From GCA-1730015 sp964583825 (GTDB lineage Bacteria > Pseudomonadota > Gammaproteobacteria > Granulosicoccales > Granulosicoccaceae), in the NCBI GenBank assembly GCA_964583825.1, contig CAZOXM010000008.1:1-64000 (forward strand): a stretch of 64,000 bases of DNA, read 5' to 3'. The position numbers were made by a program, and so were the translations under genes. A model generated the notes under the pieces. The model saw only the letters and a list, made by a program, of their open reading frames with translations, had not been told where the DNA came from and did no database searches. Below, piece after piece: positions 27,517 to 37,261 of this stretch; positions within the stretch are counted from its first letter, which is position 1; each line of letters begins with the position of its first letter.

Positions 27517-28249
27517 CTTTCTTTTGCTCGACCATACTATTGATCAAAACCAGATCAGGACGGTTGTCCAGTAGTGTAGTGATTTGCGCGTAGTCGTACG
27601 TCCCTGCCCCGCACGCTTCAATCAAACGGCGCACGAGCCGGTAGTCCTCGGATGTATCCACGGTGACGCGATAGTGCGAGCGGTCTTGTGGGTAGTACAT
27701 GTGCTCTACGGTGATATCAGGCTTGCCATTGAAGTAAAAATAGGGTGTCACGTGCTCGATCTCATAAAGCTCGGTGGCATTGAGGTATGCTTCTTCAAGC
27801 AATTCGCGCGAGAAAATTTCAAAACTGAAACCGCGCGCAAAGGAACGGTGGCCGTTTGTCAGATAAAGCCGTGAATTCTGCGCTGACCAATAGCATTTCA
27901 AGCCTTCTTTCACAAGCGTGCCATCTATCAGGGGACAATCGCTGGTCACTCTGATAATAACATCAAGGTTAAAACGCCTGGCACACTCGAGGTAGCGCGA
28001 CAATACATGATGCTCACTGCCGCGAAAGCAACCTACTCCGGCGTCGGCTGCCCACACTGCCAGCGGGTCGTCATTAGGCTGATCTGTCGTGGCCATTATC
28101 AGTTCACAACCGCTGGAGGCGAGCCGCGAAAAGTGCCAGTCAAGCAGTGTTCTGCCGCCTGCCATTTTTAGTATTTTGCCTGGCAAACGGCTGCTGCCGG
28201 TCCGAGCCTGGGATACAACCGCGATCTTTGGGGTGTTTGCAGATAACAC
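27509..28249 (-). CDS. SpsF/PseF-like cytidylyltransferase
   Basis: A 246-residue nucleotidyltransferase. N-terminal VVSQARTGSSRLPGKIL is the nucleotide-binding loop of CMP-nonulosonate/KDO-type enzymes. VIIRVTSDCPLIDGTLV carries the metal-binding Asp. Overall it resembles SpsF-type proteins rather than NeuA. In this cluster it probably makes the CMP-activated nonulosonic acid that the glycosyltransferase uses (inference from context). Start GTG at 28249. Shares 8 bp with the next gene. Confidence 0.8.
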   Translation of the reverse strand: MLSANTPKIAVVSQARTGSSRLPGKILKMAGGRTLLDWHFSRLASSGCELIMATTDQPNDDPLAVWAADAGVGCFRGSEHHVLSRYLECARRFNLDVIIRVTSDCPLIDGTLVKEGLKCYWSAQNSRLYLTNGHRSFARGFSFEIFSRELLEEAYLNATELYEIEHVTPYFYFNGKPDITVEHMYYPQDRSHYRVTVDTSEDYRLVRRLIEACGAGTYDYAQITTLLDNRPDLVLINSMVEQKKVA

Positions 28250-28377
28250 TGATAACTCACATGGTCACAAACATAGCAGGGGCGCAGGTTTACAGCGTTA
28301 AGACAACAAACTGATCATAAGCACGGTCATTGGGAGTCAGATGTTCTGAAAAACAGAAAATCGATCTCCAGCTCATG

Positions 28378-29592
28378 TCAGGCCGCCAATTGTTGCGCGG
28401 TGGTAATACCAATAAGACTATCAATCACATGTTGTACATCCGCATCCGACATACCCGGGTAAAGCGGCAGGCTAAGCGTCTGCTGGTAGTAGTGTTCTGC
28501 ATTCGGGCATTTACCCTGGCCATAGCCGTAGGATTTCCGGTAATACGGTTGTAGATAAACCGGTATATACAGCACTTGTGTTGCTACACCACGATCTCTT
28601 AGGGCTTGCATCACCTGAGTCCTGTCAAGCCCGATCACCGAAAAATCGATCAGCACGGTATATAAATGCCATGATGTATCGTCGACGAGTCGATCATCGT
28701 CTAACGCAGGAATAGTCAAATGTTCACTGTCGCAGAAGGCGCGATTGTAGCAGTGGACGATCTCACGTCGCCGCTTCAGGCTTGATTCGAGCCGGCCCAG
28801 TTGACTGAGACCGAGCGCAGACTGAAAATCCGTAATCCGCATGTTATACCCAAGATCTTGCATCTCATAGTACCATTGGCCACGCTCATCATAATCCGAC
28901 ATGCCGAGACCGACAGTCTCTTCCAGGGCTCGCACAATACCGTGACTACGCAGTTGGCGGGCGCGGTGAGCGTAGTGGATGTTGTCGGTAACCAGCATGC
29001 CACCTTCGCCGCTGGTCATGGTTTTTACAGGGTGGAAACTAAATGTGGTCATATCGGCACAACGATGACCGCCGATTTTCTGAAGCTCACCATCAATGCA
29101 TACCGATCCGCCGACCGCATGACAGGCATCCTCAATAACGACTGCACCACGCTCGCGCGCTAATTCGTAAATCGACTGCATGTCGGCCGGCCCACCGGCG
29201 TAGTGCACCGGTACGACTGCCCTGATATCTGCCTGCCAGCTTTCAGCCAGTGTCACCGGGCACAGGTTATAAGTGCGTGCGTCTATATCTGAGAAATCCG
29301 GCGTCGCTCCGACAAACGCTGCGCAGTTGGCCGACGCCAGAAACGTGTTGGGGCTGGTGACTACACGGTCACCTGCCCCAATGTTCGCAACACGCATGGC
29401 AAGATGCAGCGCCGCAGTGGCATTACAAACCGCCACAGCATACTTTGCCCCCACATGCTCTGCAAACGCCTGTTCAAATGCCTGGGTGACCGGACCGTCA
29501 GTAATCCAATCTGATCGAAGTACATCGACTACAGACTGTATATCGTCCTCTGTAATCTGTTGGCGGCCGTAGGGAAGCATAGCGCTGGTCAT
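28378..29592 (-). CDS. pseC: PseC-like PLP aminotransferase
   Basis: A DegT/DnrJ/EryC1-type sugar aminotransferase (404 residues) that adds the 4-amino group to the PseB product. Visible motifs are the substrate-loop LRSDWITDGPVTQAFE, NATAALHLAM, VIEDACHAVGG and the PLP lysine in FSFHPVKTMTSGEGG. The open frame runs to 29667, but the ATG at 29592 lies 4 bp after the pseB stop and gives the usual N terminus (MLPYGRQQI shortly after). Part of the pseB-pseC-pseF-pseH-pseI string. Confidence 0.92.
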   Translation of the reverse strand: MTSAMLPYGRQQITEDDIQSVVDVLRSDWITDGPVTQAFEQAFAEHVGAKYAVAVCNATAALHLAMRVANIGAGDRVVTSPNTFLASANCAAFVGATPDFSDIDARTYNLCPVTLAESWQADIRAVVPVHYAGGPADMQSIYELARERGAVVIEDACHAVGGSVCIDGELQKIGGHRCADMTTFSFHPVKTMTSGEGGMLVTDNIHYAHRARQLRSHGIVRALEETVGLGMSDYDERGQWYYEMQDLGYNMRITDFQSALGLSQLGRLESSLKRRREIVHCYNRAFCDSEHLTIPALDDDRLVDDTSWHLYTVLIDFSVIGLDRTQVMQALRDRGVATQVLYIPVYLQPYYRKSYGYGQGKCPNAEHYYQQTLSLPLYPGMSDADVQHVIDSLIGITTAQQLAA

Positions 29593-29596
29593 CTTA

Positions 29597-30691
29597 CTAC
29601 GCTGAGTTTTTAAGCGGATTGATGTAAGTGAGATTCCCGTGTGTCGGCCAGAAGTCAGGGTCGACATGCGCTCTGATCAATTTACGGAGTTGTTCAACAG
29701 TGAGCCAATCATCGTTCTTATCGGATGTATAATCAAAATGTGCTTCCACCTGGCTGGCCTGATGATGCCTGGCATAAAGTTGAATGGTTTCGGTATGATC
29801 CCGGTGATGCAGCATAGGTACGATTACATAATACCGATCATTCTCAATGGTATTCCAACTGTCGCAGGAATTTACCATTTCCTCGTGCAGCTTCTCACCG
29901 GGTCGTATACCAACGATCTTCTTCTCACAAGCCGGGTCTATCGCTTCGGCGACATCCATAATCCGGTAGGAGGGAATCTTGGGCACTACAATTTCTCCTC
30001 CCAGACAATGTTCAAGGCTGTACATAACCATATGCACGCCCTCATCCAGCGAAATGTTAAAGCGTGTCATCCGATCATCGGTAATGGTAAACACACCGGA
30101 TTCCCGCTGCTTCAGGAAAAACGGTATAACGCTGCCGCGGCTCCCCATGACATTTCCATAGCGTACAACCGACAGACGCAGATCGCGCTCACCGATCAGG
30201 TTGTTGGCGGCAACAAATAGCTTGTCCGAGCAGAGCTTGGACGCGCCATACAGATTAATTGGCGCAGACGCTTTATCAGTGCTTAGCGCTACAATCCGCG
30301 AAACACTGGTGTCCATGGCTGCCTCGATGACATTCTGCGCACCCAGAACATTGGTCCGAATCGCTTCGAATGGATTGTACTCGGCAGCCGGCACCTGCTT
30401 TAGTGCGGCGGCATGGATGACGATGTCCACATCACGCATTGCTCTTTTGAGCCTCGCCTGATCTCGAACATCACCAAGAAAAAATCGAATATTCGGATAT
30501 TGACTGCGCGGAAAACGCTGAGCCATCTCAAACTGCTTCAACTCATCGCGAGAGTACACGACAACCCGGCGGATCTTCGGGTACTTGTTGAGCAGTGTTT
30601 GTACAAACCGGTTACCGAAAGAACCCGTTCCCCCGGTTACCAGTACACCGCATTGTTCGATTTGCTTCATTACATTCATCCTTGCTGACAT
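29597..30691 (-). CDS. pseB: PseB-like UDP-GlcNAc 4,6-dehydratase
   Basis: First committed enzyme of the pathway, C5-inverting. The SDR fold shows VLVTGGTGSFGNRF (NAD binding), VYSRDELKQFEM, HAAALKQVPAAE, the catalytic ALSTDKA and YGASK motifs, and the C-terminal IRPGEKLHEEM. The 364 residues are somewhat longer than usual at the C terminus. In-frame ATGs at 30679 and 30670 are alternative starts; the last has a well spaced AAGGA. Confidence 0.93.
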   Translation of the reverse strand: MSARMNVMKQIEQCGVLVTGGTGSFGNRFVQTLLNKYPKIRRVVVYSRDELKQFEMAQRFPRSQYPNIRFFLGDVRDQARLKRAMRDVDIVIHAAALKQVPAAEYNPFEAIRTNVLGAQNVIEAAMDTSVSRIVALSTDKASAPINLYGASKLCSDKLFVAANNLIGERDLRLSVVRYGNVMGSRGSVIPFFLKQRESGVFTITDDRMTRFNISLDEGVHMVMYSLEHCLGGEIVVPKIPSYRIMDVAEAIDPACEKKIVGIRPGEKLHEEMVNSCDSWNTIENDRYYVIVPMLHHRDHTETIQLYARHHQASQVEAHFDYTSDKNDDWLTVEQLRKLIRAHVDPDFWPTHGNLTYINPLKNSA

Positions 30692-30788
30692 CTACACCGC
30701 TACGCTCTTTAACTGACTTTTACAGACAATCAGTAAACGGACCTGGCGGTGCTGCTATACGATAAACCCACGCGCAGGCGCCGGTTTT

Positions 30789-31052
30789 TCAGTTCCCTGT
30801 AAACCCTGCAATTTCGGGCTTGAACACAAACTGCAGTTCATCCGCCAGACCGATCCAGTCCTGACTCTCCTGACAGCCCAGCAGAGCCGCCACCGCCTGT
30901 TCAACCGACGACGTTAATAATCCGGGATCGGACTGCAGGGACTCTCCAAGCCCGCTGATCACCTGTTGCAGCAGCGTCGCGGCCTGAGCCTCCCGCCCGC
31001 AGCGATATAAATCCGCACAGTCATCCACCAGTGAAACCAGATTATGCGGCAT
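30789..31052 (-). CDS. Small helical protein of unknown function next to maf
   Basis: An 87-residue hydrophilic, mainly helical protein (LVSLVDDCADLYRCGREAQ, AATLLQQVISGLG). I do not recognise a family. ATG 31052 has a good Shine-Dalgarno (GGGAG, 6 bases off) and lies inside the 3' end of the Maf gene (11-bp overlap), so the pair is translationally coupled. It may be a partner of the glycosyltransferase or a flagellin export factor (inference only). Confidence 0.7.
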   Translation of the reverse strand: MPHNLVSLVDDCADLYRCGREAQAATLLQQVISGLGESLQSDPGLLTSSVEQAVAALLGCQESQDWIGLADELQFVFKPEIAGFTGN

Positions 31053-32370
31053 ACGCCTCTCCCACAGAGATTGCCTGCACACCTTTAATCTCCGCACTCA
31101 TCAAGCCCAGATTGGTAAAGCGAACCTGTGCCGGCGCCATTTTATTGATGTACTGTTCCAAATCTCTATAGTAACTGATCAGATTATGACTGGAGGGAAT
31201 TGCATTGCCTTTGTAGTCCCGGACGGTATAGCCTGCACCTGCGACACTGCTACTCGGTTGAGTCACCGACACGCCACTGGCATGTGAATGCTCAAGTGGA
31301 TAACAAAAGTCGGCGCCAGCGAAGTAGATATGTTCAGTACCGGTTCGGACCGCGAGATCCGTTGCCGGGTGTATAACACCACCGGATGAAAAAAGGACCG
31401 AAGACGAGAGGTCTTGTCGGAAACTGTCAAACCTTTTATGCGTACCGGTGGCACGATACCTGGCACCTGGCCAGTCAGCGACCGCCTGGTGATCCGCACT
31501 CGGAAAATAGACCAGCCCGCACTCCTGAATGACAGATCGCTTTACGTCAAGAAACTCCCGAATCGAGTCCAGTGGATCGATCGCAACGACGTAGTCTGGC
31601 ACTATCTCCCTGTGCAACAGGACTTTTAGTGCAGCATCCACAGCTACAACCATTGCACCGTCGTGCTGTAATTCCCTTACCTGTTCAAAACAATGGTCGA
31701 GCGAGGGCCCGGCGCCGATAACGACGACAGATTGACCCGGACTCGCTGAGTTGAATATCTTTTGTACATCATCATCGTTTTCACCCGTCAGTTTGTTTCT
31801 ATTTATATTATTTGAAATGAGGCTTTCGCGACCTCTCTGAAAAGCAACAACGTGGTCTTGCGCCAGGTGCTGGCGTAGATGGTCTCGAAGTGATTCGGCC
31901 TTACGTTCGGCGAGCTGCAGCATCGGTGTAGTTACCGCGAAATTTTCCGGGAGATCAACCACCGATTCAGGCGACACCAATTGCACCTTTGGATGGGATA
32001 TCCATGGCATCATGTCAATGTGATCAAGCATGGTGTTAAACAGATTGAAATTCAGGGGAACAACAACTAACTTTTTAAGCTTAGCTCGAGTCTCCAGAGC
32101 TGTTAAAGGGAGATAACCCATTCCCACACCGAATACTGTCGCATTTCCGGCGCCTCGCGGAATCGAAGACAGCTGCAGGTTCGCTTCGGCAATGGGATCC
32201 CAGGCGCTGGCCAGTCTCAACCCCTCTGCAACGACGCTCATATAGCGCCCCTGATCATAAAGCGCCAATCCCTTATACTCGCTAACCCCACGTAGCCTGG
32301 CTGATAGTTCGGGCCAGCGCGATGCTATTGTTTCCCTGGCACGATCGCCTGTGTTTTTTTGCCATGTCAT
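31042..32370 (-). CDS. Maf/DUF115 flagellin glycosyltransferase-like protein (copy 1)
   Basis: A 442-residue protein of the motility-accessory-factor (DUF115, MptE-like) family, members of which transfer nonulosonic acids to flagellin. Markers are SVVVIGAGPSLDHCFEQV (about 215-235), VVAVDAALKVLL, PDYVVAIDP and YFAGADFCYP. The open frame extends to 32400; ATG 32370 is preferred but has no strong Shine-Dalgarno. It leads the minus-strand sugar cluster and is divergent from flgK. Confidence 0.85.
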   Translation of the reverse strand: MTWQKNTGDRARETIASRWPELSARLRGVSEYKGLALYDQGRYMSVVAEGLRLASAWDPIAEANLQLSSIPRGAGNATVFGVGMGYLPLTALETRAKLKKLVVVPLNFNLFNTMLDHIDMMPWISHPKVQLVSPESVVDLPENFAVTTPMLQLAERKAESLRDHLRQHLAQDHVVAFQRGRESLISNNINRNKLTGENDDDVQKIFNSASPGQSVVVIGAGPSLDHCFEQVRELQHDGAMVVAVDAALKVLLHREIVPDYVVAIDPLDSIREFLDVKRSVIQECGLVYFPSADHQAVADWPGARYRATGTHKRFDSFRQDLSSSVLFSSGGVIHPATDLAVRTGTEHIYFAGADFCYPLEHSHASGVSVTQPSSSVAGAGYTVRDYKGNAIPSSHNLISYYRDLEQYINKMAPAQVRFTNLGLMSAEIKGVQAISVGEAYAA

Positions 32371-32641
32371 TATTGGTATGCAGCAAGTTGCACACCACAC
32401 GAATAGACAATCAGCGAGGCCAAAACCCTTCCGTTGCGATAATCAATCGTCTCAAACTTACCGTGAAAACAAGGTATATTGCTGTTGTCTCTCAGGTACA
32501 GATTAAAAAGCGGAACTGCTTTTACCACTGCCTGCCCGGAGTCCGCCTAAGCCATTCCTATACACCACACAAACCCGGCCACTAAAAGTGCAGTCGATTC
32601 GGAAGTCACAAGGTGTTCAGACTGACGATGAGAATATTCCT

Positions 32642-32668
32642 TCAAGGCCGTGATTTTTAAGTCGATAG
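32642..32668 (+). promoter_or_regulatory. Possible sigma-28 promoter for flgKL
   Basis: TCAA at 32642-32645, 15 bases, GTCGATAG at 32661-32668. Six of eight -10 positions match GCCGATAA and the spacing is standard. The short leader carries AAGGGA before the flgK ATG at 32690. Confidence 0.5.
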
Positions 32669-32689
32669 TCTGATTGTACTCAAGGGAAT

Positions 32690-34333
32690 ATGAGCATGGG
32701 AAACGCGCTACTTAACGGCTTGTCAGGCCTGTTGGCTGCCGAGCGTGCAATTGCGACAACCAGTCACAATATCGCAAATGCAAATACCGAAGGTTACTCT
32801 CGCCAGTCAGTAACCAACGTCAGTCGACCGGGCGAGCAACGAGGCGCGTACTTTGAAGGTACCGGCGTACGTACGGCCTCCATCCAAAGAGTACACGACA
32901 ACTTAGTTGAGTCGCGGCTTCAGACAGTGAGTTCGGAATACCACCGTATAGAATCACTGAGTCAGCTCACCGGCCGTATAAACACTCTGTTCGTAGAAGA
33001 GAATACCGGGCTTAATGCGGCGCAGGTAGATTTTTTCAATGCACTGGAGGACGCGGCAAACAACCCGCATGCGCAGGCGACCGCAGAGCATGTAATTGCT
33101 ACCGCTGAGACAATGGCCAGCCGGATGAACTTTGTGGAGGGTCAGCTTAAGACACTACAGGCAGACCTTACCTTTAGCATCAAAAGCGATGTTGCAGCAA
33201 TCAACGAACTGTCAGCAGGAATATACGCGCTCAATCAACAAATCGCAGCCGGATCTACCAATCAGTCAGGCAATCCGCCAAGCGACCTGCTGGATCAGCG
33301 TGATTCGTTATTAAACGAACTGTCGTCTTACGTCAGTATCAGGCCTTTACCAAGAAACGACATGGGCATCGACGTCGCTACCACCAACGGTGTGCCGTTG
33401 GTGACTATTGCTGGACCAGCAACACTCTCGGTGGCAAACGACTCGGCAGACCCGGAGCGCATGTCTTTCATAATCAATACCGGGGTGGGCAGCCGACCGG
33501 TATCCGAGCCCACTGGTGGCTCACTTGGCGGACTCCTCGAATTTAATCGGGATGTACTCGATCAGACCCGGAGCGAGCTCGGTCAGCTTGCTGCCGGGCT
33601 CGCATTTGCCGTCAATGACGCCTACGAGGAAATTGATCCGGCGACCGCTGGGGACCCGACGACACGGGCCGAGTTTTTTGACCAGTCGCTGTCAATCCCG
33701 GTTGGAAACGCCGCCAATCAGGGGACAGCCAATGCAACAGTTAGTCTTCTGGATCCGTCGGTGACTACTACCTCACCCTATCTGATGACCTATGACGGCA
33801 GCGGCTATACCGTAACACGCTTGTCGGACAACATACAGGTCACCGGTGGTGCAAATATCGTCATGGACGGCATCAGTTTCACGGCCAGCGGTGCCGCAGT
33901 GGCAGGTGACTCATTCCTGATTAAACCATTTGCAGGTGTTGCGGAAACGATTAAAGTGAAAGATGTTAACCCTGTGGACCTTGCCACCATGGTCGGCGCA
34001 ACGGCGCAACAGTATCTGCCAGTCTCGCAATCAATGGCGGACATTCGCGATTCACTGATATTTAACGCCGGTGAAGTGACTCTGAGTGAACAGTACGCCG
34101 CTATGGTTGCCGGCGTTGGTTCGGCCACAAGGTCGGCAGAGGTACAGTTGCAATCAATGGCCAGCATCCTCGAGAGCACCCAGAGCAGCCACGACCAGAT
34201 GTCCGGCGTCAGTCTCGATGAAGAAGCGGCGAATCTGATCAAATATCAGCAGGCGTATGAGGCATCCGCACGCGTAATGGTTGCCTCCGGCACCATGTTC
34301 GACACACTTATTGCCGCAATGAACAGAGCATAA
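32690..34333 (+). CDS. flgK: FlgK hook-filament junction protein 1 (HAP1)
   Basis: A 547-residue junction protein. N-terminal AIATTSHNIANANTEGYSRQ and the C-terminal EEAANLIKYQQAYEASAR helix are characteristic. The middle has DLLDQRDSLLNELS. It is exported with FlgN help and forms the first junction layer. A second ATG lies two codons in. The gene is 3 bp from flgL, the usual pair. Confidence 0.95.
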   Translation: MSMGNALLNGLSGLLAAERAIATTSHNIANANTEGYSRQSVTNVSRPGEQRGAYFEGTGVRTASIQRVHDNLVESRLQTVSSEYHRIESLSQLTGRINTLFVEENTGLNAAQVDFFNALEDAANNPHAQATAEHVIATAETMASRMNFVEGQLKTLQADLTFSIKSDVAAINELSAGIYALNQQIAAGSTNQSGNPPSDLLDQRDSLLNELSSYVSIRPLPRNDMGIDVATTNGVPLVTIAGPATLSVANDSADPERMSFIINTGVGSRPVSEPTGGSLGGLLEFNRDVLDQTRSELGQLAAGLAFAVNDAYEEIDPATAGDPTTRAEFFDQSLSIPVGNAANQGTANATVSLLDPSVTTTSPYLMTYDGSGYTVTRLSDNIQVTGGANIVMDGISFTASGAAVAGDSFLIKPFAGVAETIKVKDVNPVDLATMVGATAQQYLPVSQSMADIRDSLIFNAGEVTLSEQYAAMVAGVGSATRSAEVQLQSMASILESTQSSHDQMSGVSLDEEAANLIKYQQAYEASARVMVASGTMFDTLIAAMNRA

Positions 34334-34336
34334 ATA

Positions 34337-35257
34337 ATGAGAGTTACTCAGAGCTACCAAACCAGAGTGTTTGCTGCAAATAATCAATCGTCCCTGAACA
34401 AAATTGCGGAACTTCAGGCGCAAATATCCAACTCGAAACGAGTGCTCGATCCGGCTGACGACCCGGCTGCTTCAAGCAAATCCCTGGTGCTTCAACAATC
34501 GTTGGGACAGGTGACACAGTACGAGCGGAACAATACGTACGCACAAAGCCGGCTTAGCATGGAAGAAAGCGCTATTGCCTCATTGTCCGATGTGGTTTCA
34601 TCGATTCGCGAACTCGCCCTGCAGGCAAACAATGACGCCATGGGAGATCAGGATCGGCAAACGCTGTTGCAAAGCGTAAATATGCGCAGTGAAGAATTAC
34701 GATCGCTGGCAAACAGCCGAGGTCCTAACGGTGAATATCTTTTCTCGGGCACCGACCGTGAGGTAAAGCCCTATCCGGACTCGAACACTAACCAGTACGA
34801 CGGCAATGACAGTTTTCAACTGGTAAACATTGGTTTCAACAACCAGATATCAGTCGGAACCTCCGGTAATGAACTTCTGAACTATGATGTCGGCGGAACT
34901 GATAAATCCATCTTTAACACAATTACTGACCTGCAAACCACGCTCGCCACACCGGTGACCGTCGCCGCGAGAGCTGCATTTCATGACGATATGGGAGCGC
35001 TGCTGGTAGAACTTGATATGGCCCAGGATCAACTAAACGCGTATCGGGCCAATGTCGGCGACCGCCTGGGCAGAATAGAAACCGCACGCGACAACAATGG
35101 CGCTGTCGAGCTGATGCTCCGCGAAGAACTGGAAACTACGGATGGACTGGACTATGCCGACGCGATATCTCGACTCCAGTTTGAAATCCAGACCCTGGAA
35201 GCGGTACAAACCACTTATTCGAGAATAAAGGACTTATCGCTTTTTAATTATATGTAG
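34337..35257 (+). CDS. flgL: FlgL hook-filament junction protein 3 (HAP3)
   Basis: A 306-residue flagellin-like junction protein. N-terminal RVLDPADDPAASSKSLVLQ replaces the flagellin RVNSAKDDAAGLAIA motif, which separates it from the filament genes. SRGPNGEYLFSGTD follows, and the C terminus ends AVQTTYSRIKDLSLFNYM. It connects FlgK to the filament. A 576-bp gap separates it from the first flagellin gene. Confidence 0.95.
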   Translation: MRVTQSYQTRVFAANNQSSLNKIAELQAQISNSKRVLDPADDPAASSKSLVLQQSLGQVTQYERNNTYAQSRLSMEESAIASLSDVVSSIRELALQANNDAMGDQDRQTLLQSVNMRSEELRSLANSRGPNGEYLFSGTDREVKPYPDSNTNQYDGNDSFQLVNIGFNNQISVGTSGNELLNYDVGGTDKSIFNTITDLQTTLATPVTVAARAAFHDDMGALLVELDMAQDQLNAYRANVGDRLGRIETARDNNGAVELMLREELETTDGLDYADAISRLQFEIQTLEAVQTTYSRIKDLSLFNYM

Positions 35258-35756
35258 CGCAACGCTGCTGGACACAAACATTTTTTAACGATGACGGGCA
35301 ACTGACAAATTCAGTCACCGTTTGCTGCCCCGCCCGCGTCACCGTGGATTTATCTTCCGTCAAGTAGCACCGGAACAATGTGGACGGTGCTAAACCCCTG
35401 CTTTTTTGGCCTTGCCGTGACGCTTCCGGCTTCGAGCCGTGTTATCACACGCCCCAGCAGATGAACCCGGACCAGTACTGCCCAGGTTCATTAAATACCC
35501 GGTAGTTTTCGAAACCTCAATGACCTCGTTGTTCGAGAACAATAATATTACGGTGAATAAAGAGCACATTATTAGCTATCGTCGTGTCACTGGGTTTATG
35601 GCCTGCACGCATACAGATACAACAACCAGGCTGGCAATCGACTATCAGATAATCCATCCAACGCCAATCTGTAGATTTACCGTAATAACGGTGCATGCCA
35701 GTACGTGTTTACACTTAAAGTAGCTTATTAACTTTTACAAATATGCCTTTAAAATA
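35258..35756. other. Non-coding region between flgL and flagellin 1
   Basis: No credible gene. A 94-codon plus-strand frame (35439-35723) shows no recognisable motif and ends inside the flagellin promoter area. A bipartite hairpin (GGGCA, then ACTGA-CAAAT-TCAGT, closing with TGCTGCCC; 35296-35330) lies shortly after flgL but lacks a T run. Confidence 0.4.
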
Positions 35757-35783
35757 TAAAGAATGAAAAACATAAACCGATAT
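35757..35783 (+). promoter_or_regulatory. Sigma-28 promoter of flagellin 1
   Basis: TAAA at 35757-35760, exactly 15 bases, ACCGATAT at 35776-35783. Six of eight -10 positions match GCCGATAA. It is 50 bp before the flagellin ATG at 35834. The leader has an ordinary AAGGAA Shine-Dalgarno and none of the hairpins of the other flagellin genes. Confidence 0.7.
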
Positions 35784-35833
35784 CTTTTTTGTAGCCACTG
35801 TTAAATCAACATCAATTTAAAAAGGAATTATAA

Positions 35834-36637
35834 ATGGCTCTCTCCGTGTACACAAATGTCATGTCTATGACAGCCCAGCGCAACTTGTCACAGACGCAGG
35901 GCCAGCTTGAAAGTGCAATTCAACGCCTGTCTTCCGGACTTCGCGTTAACAGCGCAAAGGACGATGCTGCAGGATTGGCAATTGCCGAGAGAATGAATAC
36001 CCAGGTACGAGGTATGACTGTCGCTATCCGTAATTCCAATGATGCGATATCACTCTCGCAGGTCGCTGAAGGCGGGTTGCAGGAAGTAAGCGCGATGTTG
36101 CAGAGAATGCGCGAGCTGGCGGTACAATCAGCAAACGGCACCAACGGTACGCAGGATCGCGCTAACCTGAACGCCGAATTTGTCGCACTCGATGCTGAAA
36201 TTGCACGTATCAGCACCGCGACAAAATTCAACGGCCTTGAAATTCTCGGTGCCGATGCCGGCACATTTACTTTCCAGGTGGGCGCTAACAACGGAGATGA
36301 GCTTGCCGTGACGACTGCGGCCATATCCGCAACCGCACTTACCATTGACACACTGACGAACGCGCAGGCAGCAATGGATGGTATTGACACAGCTATTGAC
36401 TCAATTACCACCGATCGGGCGACTTATGGTGCTGCTCAGAGTATTTTTACAAGCACCATAAACAATTTACAAATTGGCGCTGAAAACCAATCGGCTGCGA
36501 GAGCGAGAATAATGGACGCCGATTTCGCACTTGAAACAACCAACCTCACCAGAGCACAGATCCTGAGTCAGGCGGGAACTTCAATGATATCCCAGGCCAA
36601 TGCGCTACCACAGCAAGTGCTGTCGCTGCTCGGGTAG
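35834..36637 (+). CDS. Flagellin 1
   Basis: A 267-residue filament protein consisting mostly of the conserved D0/D1 regions: LSSGLRVNSAKDDAAGLAIA at the N terminus and the C-terminal MISQANALPQQVLSLLG. The variable outer domain is only some 60 residues, so the filament should be thin-walled. It is the most divergent of the four, starting MALSVYTNVMSM where the others start MAQTINTNIPS. It has an ATG start and a plain leader, so its control differs from that of flagellins 2-4. Confidence 0.96.
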   Translation: MALSVYTNVMSMTAQRNLSQTQGQLESAIQRLSSGLRVNSAKDDAAGLAIAERMNTQVRGMTVAIRNSNDAISLSQVAEGGLQEVSAMLQRMRELAVQSANGTNGTQDRANLNAEFVALDAEIARISTATKFNGLEILGADAGTFTFQVGANNGDELAVTTAAISATALTIDTLTNAQAAMDGIDTAIDSITTDRATYGAAQSIFTSTINNLQIGAENQSAARARIMDADFALETTNLTRAQILSQAGTSMISQANALPQQVLSLLG

Positions 36638-36796
36638 AGACCTTACGCGTACGGGGTTACACACAGAGTAATCCCGTGACTCTGCCGGATAACTGAGTTA
36701 TTCCAGAAATGAACATTTGCACCCTGCGGATGCTGGAACTGAAATAGTAACATCGCAGGGGATTTTTCCACTTTTCTCCATCCCCTAGAGAGTTTT

Positions 36797-36824
36797 GAGC
36801 CCGATTTTATCGGGCTCTTTTTTT
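36797..36824 (+). terminator. Intrinsic terminator after flagellin 1
   Basis: GAGCCCGAT (36797-36805), TTT loop, ATCGGGCTC (36809-36817), then seven T. A strong rho-independent terminator, about 160 bp after the flagellin stop. The rest of the 664-bp gap up to flagellin 2 holds no gene. Confidence 0.9.
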
Positions 36825-37179
36825 GCCATCTTTGGCAGGAAGCTCCGCTTCTGTATCGTAAGTCGCAATCACTGGATTACTGCCGCGACGGCCTATTCTG
36901 CGATGCGCACCAAAGCCAACTGCGCCCTTCAGTACTGATACCTGCGATCGGTAACTGCGCAGGCCGATTCCCTAAAATCGCGACGCCCCACAGTGATCAC
37001 CGTGTCAGTTACGGTGCGCTGGCACACCTGACCAGACGATCATATCTCTGCCGCGCTTCGCGAGCCGAACGTTTTGGCCCGGGGAAGTCCGCCTCAGTAC
37101 AAACTTTTTTTCAGGCACAATTTCCTATCACGCCTGTACTTTCCTATACCAAGTTAAACTAAAGTCTCAGGACTGCGGT

Positions 37180-37206
37180 TAAAGAACGATTGCACTGCGT
37201 CGTTAA
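37180..37206 (+). promoter_or_regulatory. Sigma-28-like promoter of flagellin 2
   Basis: TAAA at 37180-37183, 15 bases, GTCGTTAA at 37199-37206 (six of eight with GCCGATAA). The same element (TTAAG or TTAAA, then GTCGTTA) recurs upstream of flagellins 3 and 4 in otherwise diverged sequence, which supports function. It is 95 bp before the start codon, leaving room for the structured leader. Confidence 0.6.
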
Positions 37207-37261
37207 ACCGCAACCTTGGTACGTGATTTTTCGCGTGGCTAAGATAACAATAAAAAATAAC

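Noticed and set aside
29639..30220. 193-codon plus-strand frame opposite pseB
   Set aside because: Antisense shadow of pseB, with no motif of its own.
35439..35723. 94-codon plus-strand frame between flgL and flagellin 1
   Set aside because: No recognisable motif, no ribosome site, and composition like non-coding DNA.
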